Assembly (NCBI GenBank): GCA_018223435.1
Contig: JAGTTO010000001.1
Location: 3,968,001-4,032,000 of the forward strand
Source of the DNA: Lachnospiraceae bacterium Marseille-Q4251
GTDB taxonomy: Bacteria; Bacillota; Clostridia; Lachnospirales; Lachnospiraceae
Direction of reading: 5' to 3'
DNA: 64,000 nucleotides
Under the pieces are notes generated by a model. That model had not been told where the DNA came from and did no database searches. It was given only the letters and a program-made list of their open reading frames with translations. Every line of letters begins with the position of its first letter. The stretch's first letter is position 1. Shown here piece by piece: positions 9,373-18,044 of the stretch. Made by a program: the position numbers and the translations under genes.

Positions 9373-10914
9373 ATGAGTAAGAAACCAACTGTATTAATGA
9401 TTCTCGACGGTTACGGACTCAACGATAGAGTAGAAGGAAATGCCATAAAACAGGCAAATACTCCGGTCATGGACAAACTGATGGCTGAGTATCCCTATGT
9501 AAAAGGTCTGGCAAGCGGAATGGCTGTAGGTCTTCCGGAGGGCCAGATGGGAAACTCTGAGGTAGGTCATCTGAACATGGGTGCAGGCCGCATCGTGTAC
9601 CAGGAGCTTACCCGTATCACCAAAGAAATCCAGGACGGCGATTTCTTCAAGAATGAAGCCCTTCTTCATGCAGTAAAGAACGCAAAAGAGAACGGAAGCG
9701 CTCTTCATCTGTTCGGTCTTCTTTCCGACGGCGGCGTACACAGCCACATCACCCATCTGTTTGGCCTTCTTGAGCTGGCAAAGAAAGAGGGTCTGGAGAA
9801 AGTTTATGTACACTGCTTCCTGGACGGCCGTGACACACCGCCCCAGTCCGGTAAAGGTTATGTACAGGAGCTCACTGACAAACTGGCAGAGCTTGGCGTC
9901 GGCAAGATCGCTACTGTTATGGGCCGTTACTATGCAATGGACCGTGATAATCGCTGGGATCGTGTGGAGCGCGCTTACAATGCTATCACCAAAGGCCTGG
10001 GCGTTTCCGCAGAGAGCGGCGTAGCAGCTGTACAGAATTCTTACAACAACGGAAAGAACGATGAGTTTGTAGAGCCGGCTGTTGTCATGGAGAACGGCAA
10101 ACCGGTAGCAACCGTTCAGGACGGCGATTCCGTGATCTTCTTCAACTTCCGTCCGGACCGTGCAAGAGAGATCACCCGTGCATTCTGCTGTGATGATTTT
10201 GACGGCTTTGCAAGAGAGAAGAGAATTCAGACTACCTATGTCTGCTTCACCGATTATGACGAGACTATTCCGAACAAAGAGGTGGCTTTCCATAAAGTGG
10301 CAATCACCAATACCTTCGGCGAATTCCTGGCTGCTCATGGCCTGAAACAGGCAAGAATCGCTGAAACCGAGAAATATGCTCATGTTACCTTCTTCTTCAA
10401 CGGCGGCGTTGAGGAGCCGAATGAGGGTGAGGATCGTATCCTCGTGAAATCCCCGAAGGTTGCTACCTACGACCTGAAGCCGGAGATGAGCGCACCGGAA
10501 GTCTGCGAGAAACTGGTTGGAGCCATCAAATCCCAGAAATACGATGTGATCATCATCAACTTTGCAAACCCGGATATGGTAGGTCATACCGGTGTGCAGA
10601 AGGCAGCCATCCAGGCCATCGAAGTCGTAGACGGCTGCGTAGGCAAGGCGGTAGACGCCATCAAAGAGGTGAACGGCCAGCTCTTCATCTGCGCTGACCA
10701 CGGTAACGCAGAGCAGCTCATCGACTATGAGACCGGCGCACCCTTCACCGCTCATACCACCAACCCGGTTCCCTTCATCCTGGTAAACGCAGATCCCTCC
10801 TATACCTTAAGAGAGGGCGGCTGCCTGGCAGACATCGCACCGACCCTGATCGAACTCATGGGAATGGAGCAGCCCAAAGAAATGACCGGAAAATCCCTTC
10901 TGATCAAAAAATAA
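9373..10914 (+). CDS. gpmI: 2,3-bisphosphoglycerate-independent phosphoglycerate mutase
   Basis: This 513-residue alkaline-phosphatase-superfamily enzyme interconverts 3- and 2-phosphoglycerate using two Mn ions. The metal motif [10 protein letters not shown] is at residues 4-13 and the phosphorylated serine is Ser62 in [14 protein letters not shown]. The substrate-domain motif [11 protein letters not shown] and the C-terminal metal ligands [12 protein letters not shown] and CADHGNAEQ are present. Length and motifs are standard. The start follows AAGGAGAATTCCAA. It continues the glycolytic order gapA-pgk-tpiA-gpmI-eno, although interrupted by other genes. Confidence 0.97.
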   Translation: MSKKPTVLMILDGYGLNDRVEGNAIKQANTPVMDKLMAEYPYVKGLASGMAVGLPEGQMGNSEVGHLNMGAGRIVYQELTRITKEIQDGDFFKNEALLHAVKNAKENGSALHLFGLLSDGGVHSHITHLFGLLELAKKEGLEKVYVHCFLDGRDTPPQSGKGYVQELTDKLAELGVGKIATVMGRYYAMDRDNRWDRVERAYNAITKGLGVSAESGVAAVQNSYNNGKNDEFVEPAVVMENGKPVATVQDGDSVIFFNFRPDRAREITRAFCCDDFDGFAREKRIQTTYVCFTDYDETIPNKEVAFHKVAITNTFGEFLAAHGLKQARIAETEKYAHVTFFFNGGVEEPNEGEDRILVKSPKVATYDLKPEMSAPEVCEKLVGAIKSQKYDVIIINFANPDMVGHTGVQKAAIQAIEVVDGCVGKAVDAIKEVNGQLFICADHGNAEQLIDYETGAPFTAHTTNPVPFILVNADPSYTLREGGCLADIAPTLIELMGMEQPKEMTGKSLLIKK

Positions 10915-10928
10915 TAGTTAAAATAGAA

Positions 10929-10960
10929 ACAGGACTCTTGCAATTGCAGGAGTCCTGTTG
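10929..10960. terminator. Bidirectional terminator between gpmI and the toxin module
   Basis: ACAGGACTC and GAGTCCTGT form a stem around TTGCAATTGCA. On the minus strand it is followed by TTCTATTTT, which suits termination of the toxin mRNA; on the plus strand it would end gpmI transcription with only a weak U-tract. The 3' half of the hairpin overlaps the antitoxin promoter. Confidence 0.6.
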
Positions 10961-10966
10961 TATAAT
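10938..10966 (+). promoter_or_regulatory. Sigma-A promoter of the antisense RNA antitoxin
   Basis: TTGCAA (10938-10943) and a perfect TATAAT (10961-10966) are spaced 17 bp. No coding sequence follows on this strand for 300 bp, so it should drive a short non-coding RNA. Confidence 0.75.
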
Positions 10967-10972
10967 CTACTC

Positions 10973-11073
10973 AGAAGATGGCCGGAAGCAAGTTCCGGTT
11001 GCCCTCGGTTGAAAATTAAGAGATAAGAGATTTAAGCATCTAACTTTAGGCGGTGGGATGCTTATTTCTTTTT
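10973..11073 (+). ncRNA. Candidate antisense RNA antitoxin, about 100 nt
   Basis: The transcript predicted from the promoter at 10938 contains a CCGGAA-GCAAG-TTCCGG hairpin. It ends in a terminator made of AAGCATC (11034-11040) pairing with GATGCTT (11057-11063), followed by ATTTCTTTTT. It runs convergently to the toxin gene and overlaps its last codons and 3' untranslated region. This is the layout of known type I antitoxins such as RatA and SR4 in Bacillus. The RNA itself is inferred from promoter plus terminator. Confidence 0.72.
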
Positions 11074-11142
11074 ATGCTGGTCTATGTAGGTCAATGCCGT
11101 AAATACTACTAACAATAAAGTAAGAACTTCCATTGTGTTCAT
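11062..11142 (-). CDS. Holin-like small membrane toxin of a type I toxin-antitoxin system (26 aa)
   Basis: A short frame codes for 26 residues: MNTMEVLTLLLVVFTALTY followed by IDQHKKK. A single hydrophobic helix (about residues 5-19) ends in a polar, lysine-rich tail. This is the pattern of the Firmicute putative holin-like toxins (Hol_Tox-type) and of the TxpA/BsrG group. It has an excellent ribosome binding site (AAAGGAGGG, 9 nt before the ATG) and its own consensus promoter, and an antisense RNA overlaps its 3' end. An in-frame ATG two codons upstream is too close to the Shine-Dalgarno sequence. It is too short for normal gene callers. Confidence 0.82.
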   Translation of the reverse strand: MNTMEVLTLLLVVFTALTYIDQHKKK

Positions 11143-11150
11143 GGGCATCA

Positions 11151-11174
11151 CCCTCCTTTCATGAAACTGGAGGG
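11151..11174 (-). promoter_or_regulatory. Hairpin sequestering the toxin ribosome binding site
   Basis: On the minus strand CCCTCC (11174-11169) pairs with GGAGGG (11156-11151) around TTTCATGAAA, itself a palindrome. The Shine-Dalgarno sequence of the toxin would be hidden in this stem, a known way of keeping type I toxin mRNAs translationally silent. Confidence 0.68.
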
Positions 11175-11218
11175 CGGAATGAAACTTGCATCCGGATTCT
11201 TTTCAATTATACAGATAG

Positions 11219-11247
11219 ATTATACTATATATAAACATACATCTCAA
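11219..11247 (-). promoter_or_regulatory. Sigma-A promoter of the toxin gene
   Basis: Read on the minus strand, TTGAGA (11247-11242), a 17-bp spacer and a perfect TATAAT (11224-11219) precede the toxin. The predicted leader is about 70 nt and contains the hairpin that covers the ribosome binding site. Confidence 0.78.
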
Positions 11248-11278
11248 GAGTAAAATAATAAATTGCAAGGAGAAAATG

Positions 11279-11593
11279 ATGGTTATTGATATTATAAGAC
11301 AGGCGGTCCAATACAAGAAAAAATGCGGCACCGAGAGCCCTCTGATCTCCGAAGGTGAATACTGCTGTGCCTGCGGCGAAGCACTCCGTATGCTCGGTGA
11401 GGACGCTCTTCTGGAGCAGGTAAAGCCCATGGCTACGGTGAAAGAAGTCAAAGCTCTGGTGCTTCCGGTTTTTGAAAAAGCTCTGGAACAGGCACCGGAA
11501 AATCCCGAAGAAAAAAGACTCCTGCACCTTCTGATTCACAGCAGAGTGGTGGGAGAAATAACCGACGAAATCCGGGTATTATTTGATTCATGA
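11279..11593 (+). CDS. Hypothetical protein, 104 aa
   Basis: The product is not recognised. The sequence is soluble, mainly helical and charged, with a [11 protein letters not shown] segment (three cysteines within a few residues, counting the preceding CGTES cysteine) and an acidic tail [20 protein letters not shown] lies before two consecutive ATG codons; the second (11279) has the better spacing. It is divergent from the toxin gene, and its stop is 36 bp before enolase, so the two may be cotranscribed. Codon use looks native, matching the neighbouring glycolytic genes. Confidence 0.7.
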   Translation: MVIDIIRQAVQYKKKCGTESPLISEGEYCCACGEALRMLGEDALLEQVKPMATVKEVKALVLPVFEKALEQAPENPEEKRLLHLLIHSRVVGEITDEIRVLFDS

Positions 11594-11628
11594 CAGGACA
11601 CACTATCCGCAAGGAGGTGTCTTTTTTT

Positions 11629-12939
11629 ATGCATCAGTATTCAGAGATCCTGGATGTATACGCAAGAGAAATCCTGGATTCCCGGGGAAATCCCACGGTG
11701 GAGGTGGAAGTCCTGACGGAGGATGGCACCGTGGGCCGGGCGTCCGTGCCCTCGGGAGCCAGCACCGGCCAGTATGAGGCGGTGGAGCTTCGGGACGGAG
11801 GAGAACGGTACGGAGGAAAAGGTGTGCAGAACGCGGTGGAACACGTCAACACGATCCTGGCAGACTGCATCATCGGCGAAAACATCTATCAGCAGGCGGA
11901 GATCGACCGGAAGCTGATCCGGGCGGACGGAAGCGAAAACAAAAGTCGCCTGGGAGCCAATGCAATTTTGGGTGTTTCCATGGCCGTGGCCCATGCGGCG
12001 TCAAAATCCCTCGAAATCCCCCTCTTTCGCTATCTCGGAGGCTCCCAGGCCCTGCGCCTTCCGGTACCGATGTTCAACGTCATCAACGGAGGCTGCCACA
12101 CCCGGAGCGCCCTGGATTTTCAGGAATTTATGCTGATGCCCGTCCAGGCGGAAAGCTTCAGCGAAGGCTTACGGATGGCAGTGGAGATCTATCATCAGCT
12201 TCGGAAACTTCTCGATGAAGCAGGTCTTTCCGTGGCTGTGGGAGACGAGGGCGGTTTTGCACCGGATCTATCCGGGGCGGAGGAAGCCTTCGACTATCTG
12301 AACCGGGCTGTAAAAGCGGCGGGCTATGTGCCCGGCGAGGAGATCCGCTTTGCCATGGATGCAGCAGCCAGCGAGCTTTGGGACGAGACGCGCGGCGCCT
12401 ATTATTTTCCGGGGGAAAGCCGGATGAAAGGCAAAGAGATCCTGCGGGATACCGAGGAAATGATCCGTTATTATCAGACGCTGTCGGAAGGCTTCGCCCT
12501 CTGGTCCATTGAAGACGGCCTGGATGAAAATGACTGGGAAGGCTGGGGACATTTAAGCGCCGCTCTCGGAAAAAATCTCCAGCTGGTGGGAGACGATCTC
12601 TTTGTCACCAACGCCAAGCGGCTGAAAAAGGGCATCCGTCTGGGAGCAGCCAACGCGGTTCTCGTGAAAGTCAATCAGATCGGCACCCTCACAGAAGCCT
12701 TTGAGACCATGGAGCTTGCAGGAAAAAACGGCTACCGTTTCGTGGTTTCCCACCGCTCCGGAGAAACCGAAGATACCACCATCGCAGATATCGCCGTGGC
12801 CTCCGGAGCAGGCCAGATCAAGACCGGAGCCCCCTGCCGCGGCGAACGGACGGCGAAATACAACCGACTCCTGCGGATCGAAGATTTCCTTGGAGGCATG
12901 GCAAAGTACGGGGTTGACAATCTATCCTTCCTATGCTAA
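11629..12939 (+). CDS. eno: Enolase (divergent form)
   Basis: This 436-residue enzyme dehydrates 2-phosphoglycerate to phosphoenolpyruvate. Catalytic and metal residues are recognisable: [15 protein letters not shown], the histidine in [70 protein letters not shown] and QIKTG. It departs from the usual enolase in conserved loops: [11 protein letters not shown] replaces the common NGGxHADNxxD, and [13 protein letters not shown] replaces GxxxRSERxAKYN. The start is ATG 11629, 10 bp after AAGGAGGTG; the 13 upstream codons of open frame are leader. It is probably functional. Confidence 0.93.
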   Translation: MHQYSEILDVYAREILDSRGNPTVEVEVLTEDGTVGRASVPSGASTGQYEAVELRDGGERYGGKGVQNAVEHVNTILADCIIGENIYQQAEIDRKLIRADGSENKSRLGANAILGVSMAVAHAASKSLEIPLFRYLGGSQALRLPVPMFNVINGGCHTRSALDFQEFMLMPVQAESFSEGLRMAVEIYHQLRKLLDEAGLSVAVGDEGGFAPDLSGAEEAFDYLNRAVKAAGYVPGEEIRFAMDAAASELWDETRGAYYFPGESRMKGKEILRDTEEMIRYYQTLSEGFALWSIEDGLDENDWEGWGHLSAALGKNLQLVGDDLFVTNAKRLKKGIRLGAANAVLVKVNQIGTLTEAFETMELAGKNGYRFVVSHRSGETEDTTIADIAVASGAGQIKTGAPCRGERTAKYNRLLRIEDFLGGMAKYGVDNLSFLC

Positions 12940-12942
12940 ACT
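12914..12942 (+). promoter_or_regulatory. Promoter in the 3' end of eno for secG-rnr
   Basis: TTGACA (12914-12919) and TAAACT (12937-12942) have a 17-bp spacer. The -35 lies inside the last codons of eno and the -10 overlaps its stop codon. Confidence 0.55.
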
Positions 12943-12971
12943 GAACATGTTTGGTATAGGAGGTGTGACTC

Positions 12972-13208
12972 GTGGCAGTATTAAGAACTATTTTAACGGT
13001 TATCTTTGTTATTATCTGCATTGCTCTGACCGTTCTCGTATTGATGCAGGAAGGAAAATCTCAGGGACTGGGAAGTATCAGCGGTATGGCAGATACCTAC
13101 TGGGGAAAGAATAAAGGACGTTCCATGGAAGGTGCGCTGGTTAAGATCACCACCGGACTGGCAGTTGGCTTTATGGTACTGGCTGTTGTCCTGAACCTGA
13201 ATTTCTAA
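12972..13208 (+). CDS. secG: Protein translocase subunit SecG
   Basis: This 78-residue integral membrane protein has two hydrophobic helices (about residues 4-24 and 54-75) joined by the conserved GKSQGLGSISGMADTYWGKN loop. It is the small auxiliary subunit of the SecYEG protein-export channel. The start is GTG, with GGAGGTGTGACTC immediately upstream. The position after eno and before rnr-smpB is typical for Clostridia. A terminator follows, so rnr transcription must be partial read-through or start anew. Confidence 0.93.
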   Translation: MAVLRTILTVIFVIICIALTVLVLMQEGKSQGLGSISGMADTYWGKNKGRSMEGALVKITTGLAVGFMVLAVVLNLNF

Positions 13209-13220
13209 ATCTAGGATGTG

Positions 13221-13254
13221 AAGCACTCTTGCAGTATTGCGAGGGTGCTTTTTT
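13221..13254 (+). terminator. Intrinsic terminator between secG and rnr
   Basis: AAGCACTCTTGC pairs (with G-U pairs) with GCGAGGGTGCTT, followed by TTTT. It may act as an attenuator in front of rnr. Confidence 0.75.
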
Positions 13255-13279
13255 ACCATATAGGGACAGGAGACCATAG

Positions 13280-15409
13280 ATGGAAAAAGAACAGTTTGAA
13301 CGACGGAAAAAAGTAATCAATGACCTGATGCATGACAAGACCTATGTGCCCATGAAGATCAAAGAGCTGGCCATGGTCCTGGGCGTAAGCCGGGAGAAAA
13401 GAGGCGAGCTGGAGGCGGTTCTCGATGAGCTGGTCAGCGAAGGAAAGATCGAAGTTTCCAAGCGGGGCAAATATCAGATCGCCAAGAGCCATCTTCTCAC
13501 AGGAAAATACACAGCTCATGTGAAAGGCTTCGGTTTTGTGGAAATCGAAGGCCAGGAAGAAGACATTTTTATCCCCGAAGAGAGCAGCGGCGGCGCTTTC
13601 GAGGGAGACACCGTACAGGTGGCAGTGACGCCGGGCCGTACGGGCAGAAGAAGAGAAGGAAAGATCGTCCGGGTGCTGGAGCGGGGCATTAACGAGCTCA
13701 TCGGTACCTACCAGCAGTCGAAGAATTACGGCTTTGTGGTGCCGGACAATCTCAAATTTTCCCGGGATATTTTTATCCCCATTGAAAAATCAAAAGGAGC
13801 GGTAAACGGCCACAAGGTTCTGGTAAAGCTCGTAAGCTACGGCGATCAGAACCGGAATCCGGAGGGAGAAGTGGTGAAAATCATCGGCCACATCAACGAT
13901 CCCGGCGTGGATATTCTCTCTGTGGTTTACGCTCACGACCTTCCCCAGGAGTTCCCCGAGCGGGTCTTAAACCAGGCGGAACGCATGAATGTGCCGGTTT
14001 CCGGAGCAGATACCTTCGGACGGACCGATCTTCGGGATCTTCTCATGGTGACGATAGACGGCGAAGATGCGAAAGATCTGGATGATGCCGTTTCCCTCAC
14101 AAAGGACGAAAGCGGCTGGCATCTGGGCGTCCATATCGCGGACGTGGCCAATTATGTGCAGGAAAACAGCGCGCTGGACCGGGAGGCCCTGAAACGGGGC
14201 ACCAGCGTTTATCTGGCAGACCGGGTGATTCCCATGCTGCCCCATGCCCTCTCCAACGGGATCTGCTCACTCAATGAAGGGCTGGACCGGCTGGCCTTGA
14301 GCTGCCTTATGGATATTGATGAAAAAGGCCAGGTGACAGGCCATCAGATCGTGGAGAGTGTGATCCGCACGAACCATCGTATGAGTTACACTCAGGTGAA
14401 AAAGATCCTGGCGGATGAGGACCAAGACCTTGCGGAGACTTACGCAGATGTTGTTCCCATGCTGAAGGAGATGAACGTACTGGCAAAGCTTCTACGGGAG
14501 CACAGAAGAAAACGGGGTTCCATTGACTTTGATTTCCCGGAGGCGAAGATCCATCTGGACGAAAACGGTCATCCCACAGAGATCCTTCCCTATGACCGGA
14601 ACGACGCCACGAAGCTCATCGAAGATTTTATGCTCATTGCGAACGAGACCGTGGCGGAGGATTTTTACTGGCAGGAGATTCCCTTCCTCTACCGGGTGCA
14701 TGAGACGCCGGACCCGGAGAAAATCCAGAGTCTCCAGCGCTTCATCCAGAATTTCGGCTACTACATCAAAGGCGACCGGGAGGAGATTCATCCCAAAGAA
14801 CTCCAGAAGCTTCTGGCAAAAATCGCCGATTCCCCCGAGGAGGATCTGATCAGCCGCTTGACTCTCCGCAGTATGAAACGGGCCAAATACAGCCCTGACT
14901 GTACGGGCCACTTCGGCCTGGCGTCCCGTTATTACTGCCATTTCACCTCTCCCATCCGCCGCTATCCGGATCTTCAGATCCATCGGATTATCAAGGAGAC
15001 CCTCCGGGGCCGTATGGGAGAGGAGCGGAGAAATCATTACGAGGAGATTCTTCCCACTGTGGCAGAGAAGACCAGCGAGGCCGAGCGCCGGGCGGACGAA
15101 TCCGAACGGGAGACACTGAAGCTCAAGAAAGCCGAGTATATGGAAGAACATATCGGTGAAGAATTTGACGGTGTGATTTCCGGCATCACCAACTGGGGTA
15201 TCTATGTGGAGCTTCCCAACACCGTGGAAGGCCTGATCCATGTATCCCGTCTCTACGACGACCGCTATTATTATAAGGAAGATACGATGGAAATGTATGG
15301 TGTGGACACAGGAAGAGTCTTCAAACTGGGCCAGCCCCTTCGGGTGCGGGTGGCCGATGCCAGCAAGGAAGAGCGGACCGTTGATTTTGAACTTGCGTAT
15401 GAAGAGTAA
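13280..15409 (+). CDS. rnr: Ribonuclease R
   Basis: This 709-residue 3'-to-5' exoribonuclease degrades structured RNA and takes part in trans-translation quality control. Order of domains: an N-terminal winged-helix RNase II/R region (residues 1-65), two cold-shock-like OB domains (about 70-220), the catalytic RNB domain with TIDGEDAKDLDDAVSL (acidic metal ligands) and HFTSPIRRYPDLQIHR, and a C-terminal S1 domain (FDGVISGITNWGIYVEL). The lysine-rich tail of longer RNase R proteins is absent. It sits directly upstream of smpB, its functional partner in tmRNA-mediated decay. Confidence 0.95.
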   Translation: MEKEQFERRKKVINDLMHDKTYVPMKIKELAMVLGVSREKRGELEAVLDELVSEGKIEVSKRGKYQIAKSHLLTGKYTAHVKGFGFVEIEGQEEDIFIPEESSGGAFEGDTVQVAVTPGRTGRRREGKIVRVLERGINELIGTYQQSKNYGFVVPDNLKFSRDIFIPIEKSKGAVNGHKVLVKLVSYGDQNRNPEGEVVKIIGHINDPGVDILSVVYAHDLPQEFPERVLNQAERMNVPVSGADTFGRTDLRDLLMVTIDGEDAKDLDDAVSLTKDESGWHLGVHIADVANYVQENSALDREALKRGTSVYLADRVIPMLPHALSNGICSLNEGLDRLALSCLMDIDEKGQVTGHQIVESVIRTNHRMSYTQVKKILADEDQDLAETYADVVPMLKEMNVLAKLLREHRRKRGSIDFDFPEAKIHLDENGHPTEILPYDRNDATKLIEDFMLIANETVAEDFYWQEIPFLYRVHETPDPEKIQSLQRFIQNFGYYIKGDREEIHPKELQKLLAKIADSPEEDLISRLTLRSMKRAKYSPDCTGHFGLASRYYCHFTSPIRRYPDLQIHRIIKETLRGRMGEERRNHYEEILPTVAEKTSEAERRADESERETLKLKKAEYMEEHIGEEFDGVISGITNWGIYVELPNTVEGLIHVSRLYDDRYYYKEDTMEMYGVDTGRVFKLGQPLRVRVADASKEERTVDFELAYEE

Positions 15410-15421
15410 AGGGAGAGAAAA

Positions 15422-15889
15422 ATGGGAAAGACAAGTATAAAACTCATCGCAAACAACAAAAAAGCCTATCATGACTTCTTTATTGAAGATACCTTTGAGG
15501 CCGGCATTTCCCTTCACGGTACGGAGGTAAAATCCCTTCGTATGGGAAAATGCAGCATCAAGGAAGCCTTCGTCCGGATTGAAAACGGCGAAGTCTTCGT
15601 TTACGGCATGCATATCAGTCCCTATGAGAAAGGAAACATCTTCAACAAAGACCCGCTGCGCGTGAAAAAACTTCTCATGCACCGCTATGAGATCAACAAA
15701 CTGATGGGAAAAATCAAAGAAAAAGGCCTCACCCTGGTGCCGCTGAAAGTCTATTTCAAAGGCAGCCTGGTGAAAGTGGAGATCGGCCTCGCCCGTGGTA
15801 AAAAGCTCTACGACAAGCGGGAAGACATCGCCAAGAAGGACCAGAGAAGAGAGGCGGAGAAAGAATTTAAGATCCGCAACCTTCGTTAA
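15422..15889 (+). CDS. smpB: SsrA-binding protein SmpB
   Basis: This 155-residue protein binds the tRNA-like domain of tmRNA and delivers it to stalled ribosomes. The OB-fold signature [19 protein letters not shown] and the basic C-terminal tail ([24 protein letters not shown] region), which enters the mRNA channel, are present. It starts 12 bp after rnr and is followed within 430 bp by the tmRNA gene. Confidence 0.97.
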   Translation: MGKTSIKLIANNKKAYHDFFIEDTFEAGISLHGTEVKSLRMGKCSIKEAFVRIENGEVFVYGMHISPYEKGNIFNKDPLRVKKLLMHRYEINKLMGKIKEKGLTLVPLKVYFKGSLVKVEIGLARGKKLYDKREDIAKKDQRREAEKEFKIRNLR

Positions 15890-15908
15890 TCTATCAGGAG
15901 GAATGCAT

Positions 15909-16157
15909 ATGCGTCTTGATAAAGCACAGGACTTATTAAAACGGCACAGCTGTGAGTTCTCCTACACGGAGGAAGACGGCCTGGGAAGCATCGATCTCAT
16001 CTACCGGGGCGTCAGCTACTACATCTGGGAATTCGCCGACGGAGAAGAAAAAGGTGTGGAAACCAACTTAAGAAGCGGCGGCCGCAGCGAAGACCTGACA
16101 GGAGAGGATTACGAAGAAAAACTCCTGGAGCTTCTAAAATGGAGATTGGCCTCCTGA
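15909..16157 (+). CDS. Small conserved-looking protein of unknown function, 82 aa
   Basis: The protein begins MRLDKAQDLLKRHSCEFSYTE and contains YRGVSYYIWEFADGEEKGVETNL and a leucine-rich end. The pattern suggests a small alpha/beta fold with no membrane segment. It is not recognised. ATG 15909 is seven bases after AGGAGG; an ATG at 15903 in the same frame is too close. It sits between smpB and ssrA and may be cotranscribed with rnr-smpB, but no functional link to trans-translation can be shown. Confidence 0.8.
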   Translation: MRLDKAQDLLKRHSCEFSYTEEDGLGSIDLIYRGVSYYIWEFADGEEKGVETNLRSGGRSEDLTGEDYEEKLLELLKWRLAS

Positions 16158-16163
16158 TTCCAT

Positions 16164-16190
16164 AAGCAAGGGGGCTCGAACTCCTTGCTT
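16164..16190 (+). other. Hairpin downstream of the small protein gene
   Basis: AAGCAAGG and CCTTGCTT pair around GGGCTCGAACT. There is no U-tract, so termination is uncertain. Confidence 0.4.
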
Positions 16191-16236
16191 CCGAAACAGG
16201 AATGCAAAGAAATAATTGATAATCCACAGAAAAAAC

Positions 16237-16265
16237 TTGACAGGGATTAAAATATCGTATATACT
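16237..16265 (+). promoter_or_regulatory. Sigma-A promoter of ssrA
   Basis: TTGACA (16237-16242) and TATACT (16260-16265) have a 17-bp spacer. Transcription should begin about 40 nt before the mature 5' end. Confidence 0.8.
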
Positions 16266-16310
16266 ATATTTACGTTTGCGAACCAGCATAGATCAAAGAG
16301 ATCACAACCC

Positions 16311-16654
16311 GGGGTTGTACTGGTTTCGACGGGGATTTTGAAGTTGGGGAAGCCATCCGCGGGCCGGGACCGCGCAGTAAACCGGAACTTAAAATTAAAC
16401 GCAAACGATAATTACGCGTTAGCAGCGTAATGCTGCTCGTCGGCCTCGGGCTGCTCACCACCTGAGTCACCGGCGTCAAATCGGTGAGGCACTTTTTTCC
16501 CAAAGCTTTGCGGGATAAAAAGAACCTATGAAGCTACTAAAGTCAGCAGCCTGTCATTTGGCGTCTGATGGAGGGAATGTCAAAGAAATGACTGTGATGG
16601 GAGATGCCGCAATGGAGAGGTTTTCGGACAGGGGTTCGATTCCCCTCAGCTCCA
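16311..16654 (+). ncRNA. ssrA: Transfer-messenger RNA (tmRNA)
   Basis: The 5' end GGGGTTGTACTGGTTTCGAC is the family hallmark, and the 3' end holds a T-arm (GGGGTTCGATTCCCC) and CAGCTCC, which closes the acceptor stem with GGGGTTG. The 3' terminal CCA is not encoded (the next bases are TAAAGC). The resume codon is GCA at 16401, and the tag frame 16401-16430 encodes ANDNYALAA then stop. The RNA rescues stalled ribosomes and tags nascent chains for proteolysis. It works with SmpB and RNase R encoded just upstream. Confidence 0.97.
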
Positions 16655-16669
16655 TAAAGCAGAGCAAAG

Positions 16670-16712
16670 AAAGGCCGCAGTACAGAAAATAGATTTTTCG
16701 TACTGCGGCCTT
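16670..16712. terminator. Terminator after ssrA, bidirectional
   Basis: AAAGGCCGCAGTAC and GTACTGCGGCCTTT form a 14-bp stem around an AT-rich loop. It lies between two convergent genes and is followed by T-rich sequence on both strands. Confidence 0.8.
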
Positions 16713-16726
16713 TGCTATATCTTGCT

Positions 16727-17002
16727 TTACAGTGCTTTGGGCAGTAATCCCTGACCCTGCAGGACAACCACAATGGTTTCCGTTGTATCCTGCAGCTTTC
16801 GGATATCCGTCCGGATTCCACGCTCCATCAGTTTCATGTCAAGAGCCAGATCGTCTACTTTTTTACGGGTGATATCACATTTCATATTTACGGCATCCAG
16901 TCTCTCGCTGATATCACACTGAGCAATTTTCATCTCATTTTGAGTCGTTTTCAACTCTTTTACCTCATTGAGCAGTTGCTCAAGTAATTCGCGTTCTGTC
17001 AT
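16727..17002 (-). CDS. Coiled-coil protein of unknown function, 91 aa
   Basis: The sequence begins MTERELLEQLLNEVKELKT and shows heptad-like spacing of leucine, isoleucine and methionine through residue 75, so it is probably one long coiled coil. It has no membrane segment or enzymatic motif. Similar short coiled-coil proteins are common in Lachnospiraceae, and no function is known to me. AAAGGAGGTTTTGGA precedes the ATG. It is a single-gene unit facing ssrA. Confidence 0.75.
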   Translation of the reverse strand: MTERELLEQLLNEVKELKTTQNEMKIAQCDISERLDAVNMKCDITRKKVDDLALDMKLMERGIRTDIRKLQDTTETIVVVLQGQGLLPKAL

Positions 17003-17213
17003 TCCAAAACCTCCTTTGTGCTGATTTCCATGTTTCTATGTGTTCATTCTACCATGGTGCGCAGAGGCTGTCCAGTAAAATATGAAATAAAAATTTGCAA
17101 AAGCAGACAAAAACAAAATTTCATAGAAAGTTCTATGGATTTGTGATAGCATAAAGCAGGTGCCTTTTTAAGTATGGCACCAGGACAAATGAAAAAGTAA
17201 GGAGAGACCTAAG

Positions 17214-18044
17214 ATGACCAAAATACAATGGATTCTATTACTCGTATTTCTGCTGGCCGCCGGAACGGCTGCCGTTATCACTATTTTGCTCCGCAGAAAA
17301 AGACAGCAGAACACAGAAAAACCGGAGACAATGGATAATCTTACCGACTTTCACTGCCACATTCTTCCAGGAGTGGACGACGGCTCCGAAGATATGGATA
17401 TGACGCTTCAGATGCTGGATCTGTCTTATGCCCAGGGCGTGCGGCGAATCATTGCCACTCCCCATTATCACAGGGGCCATGTGGAAAATGAGCCAGAGAA
17501 GCTTCGCGAAGTCCTGAAAAAAGTGCAGGAGAAAGCAGCGAAAAAATATCCGGATCTGGAAATCCGCCTTGGAAATGAAGTGTTCTACAGCGACGGCGTC
17601 ATCGAACTTCTGCGCCAGGGAAAGATCCTGCCCCTGGGAGACGGGGAGAACAGCCGTTACCTTTTGATGGAATTTTCACCGGATGACAGCTTCAGCCGGC
17701 TTCAGGATGCAGTAAGTCAGGTGACCCGTATGGGCTACCGTCCCGTGATCGCCCATGTAGAGCGCTATCAGTGCATGTACAGGCAGAAAGACCGCTTTGA
17801 AGAACTGCAGAGACAGGGGGCTCTCTTCCAGGTCAATTATAACCAGGCCAGAGAGAACCGCTGGCTTTTTCAGCATGATTTTGTGGATCTGCTCGCCACG
17901 GACTGCCATAATACAGAGGAGAGAGCGCCGAAGATTGAGGAAAATCTGAAAGCCCTCTTTGCATTCTGCAGCCGGGAGCAGATCGAAAAGATTCTTAAAA
18001 CCAATCCGGACCGGATCTGGTTCAGCGGAAAAACTTCTCTTTGA
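17214..18044 (+). CDS. Membrane-anchored CpsB/YwqE-type PHP tyrosine phosphatase
   Basis: The 276-residue protein has an N-terminal transmembrane helix (about residues 5-25) and a PHP domain. Metal motifs are DFHCHILPGVDDGS, ATPHYHRGHVE, GNEVFYSDG, PVIAHVERYQCM and LATDCHNTEERAP. CpsB/Wzb-type enzymes of this family dephosphorylate the capsule tyrosine kinase and so control chain length in capsule synthesis. Most CpsB proteins are soluble, so the membrane anchor is somewhat unusual. It lies about 1 kb before the polysaccharide locus on the same strand, but aroE separates them and no tyrosine kinase is seen in the window. Confidence 0.82.
   Translation: MTKIQWILLLVFLLAAGTAAVITILLRRKRQQNTEKPETMDNLTDFHCHILPGVDDGSEDMDMTLQMLDLSYAQGVRRIIATPHYHRGHVENEPEKLREVLKKVQEKAAKKYPDLEIRLGNEVFYSDGVIELLRQGKILPLGDGENSRYLLMEFSPDDSFSRLQDAVSQVTRMGYRPVIAHVERYQCMYRQKDRFEELQRQGALFQVNYNQARENRWLFQHDFVDLLATDCHNTEERAPKIEENLKALFAFCSREQIEKILKTNPDRIWFSGKTSL

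Noticed and set aside
9394..10755. 453-codon minus-strand frame opposite gpmI
   Set aside because: It is a shadow of gpmI with cysteine- and histidine-rich unlikely composition and no ribosome binding site.
16270..16821. Minus-strand frames across ssrA (16270-16503 and 16543-16821)
   Set aside because: They lie opposite a clear tmRNA gene and have no ribosome binding site. Fragments resembling commonly mis-annotated proteins arise from the T-arm region.
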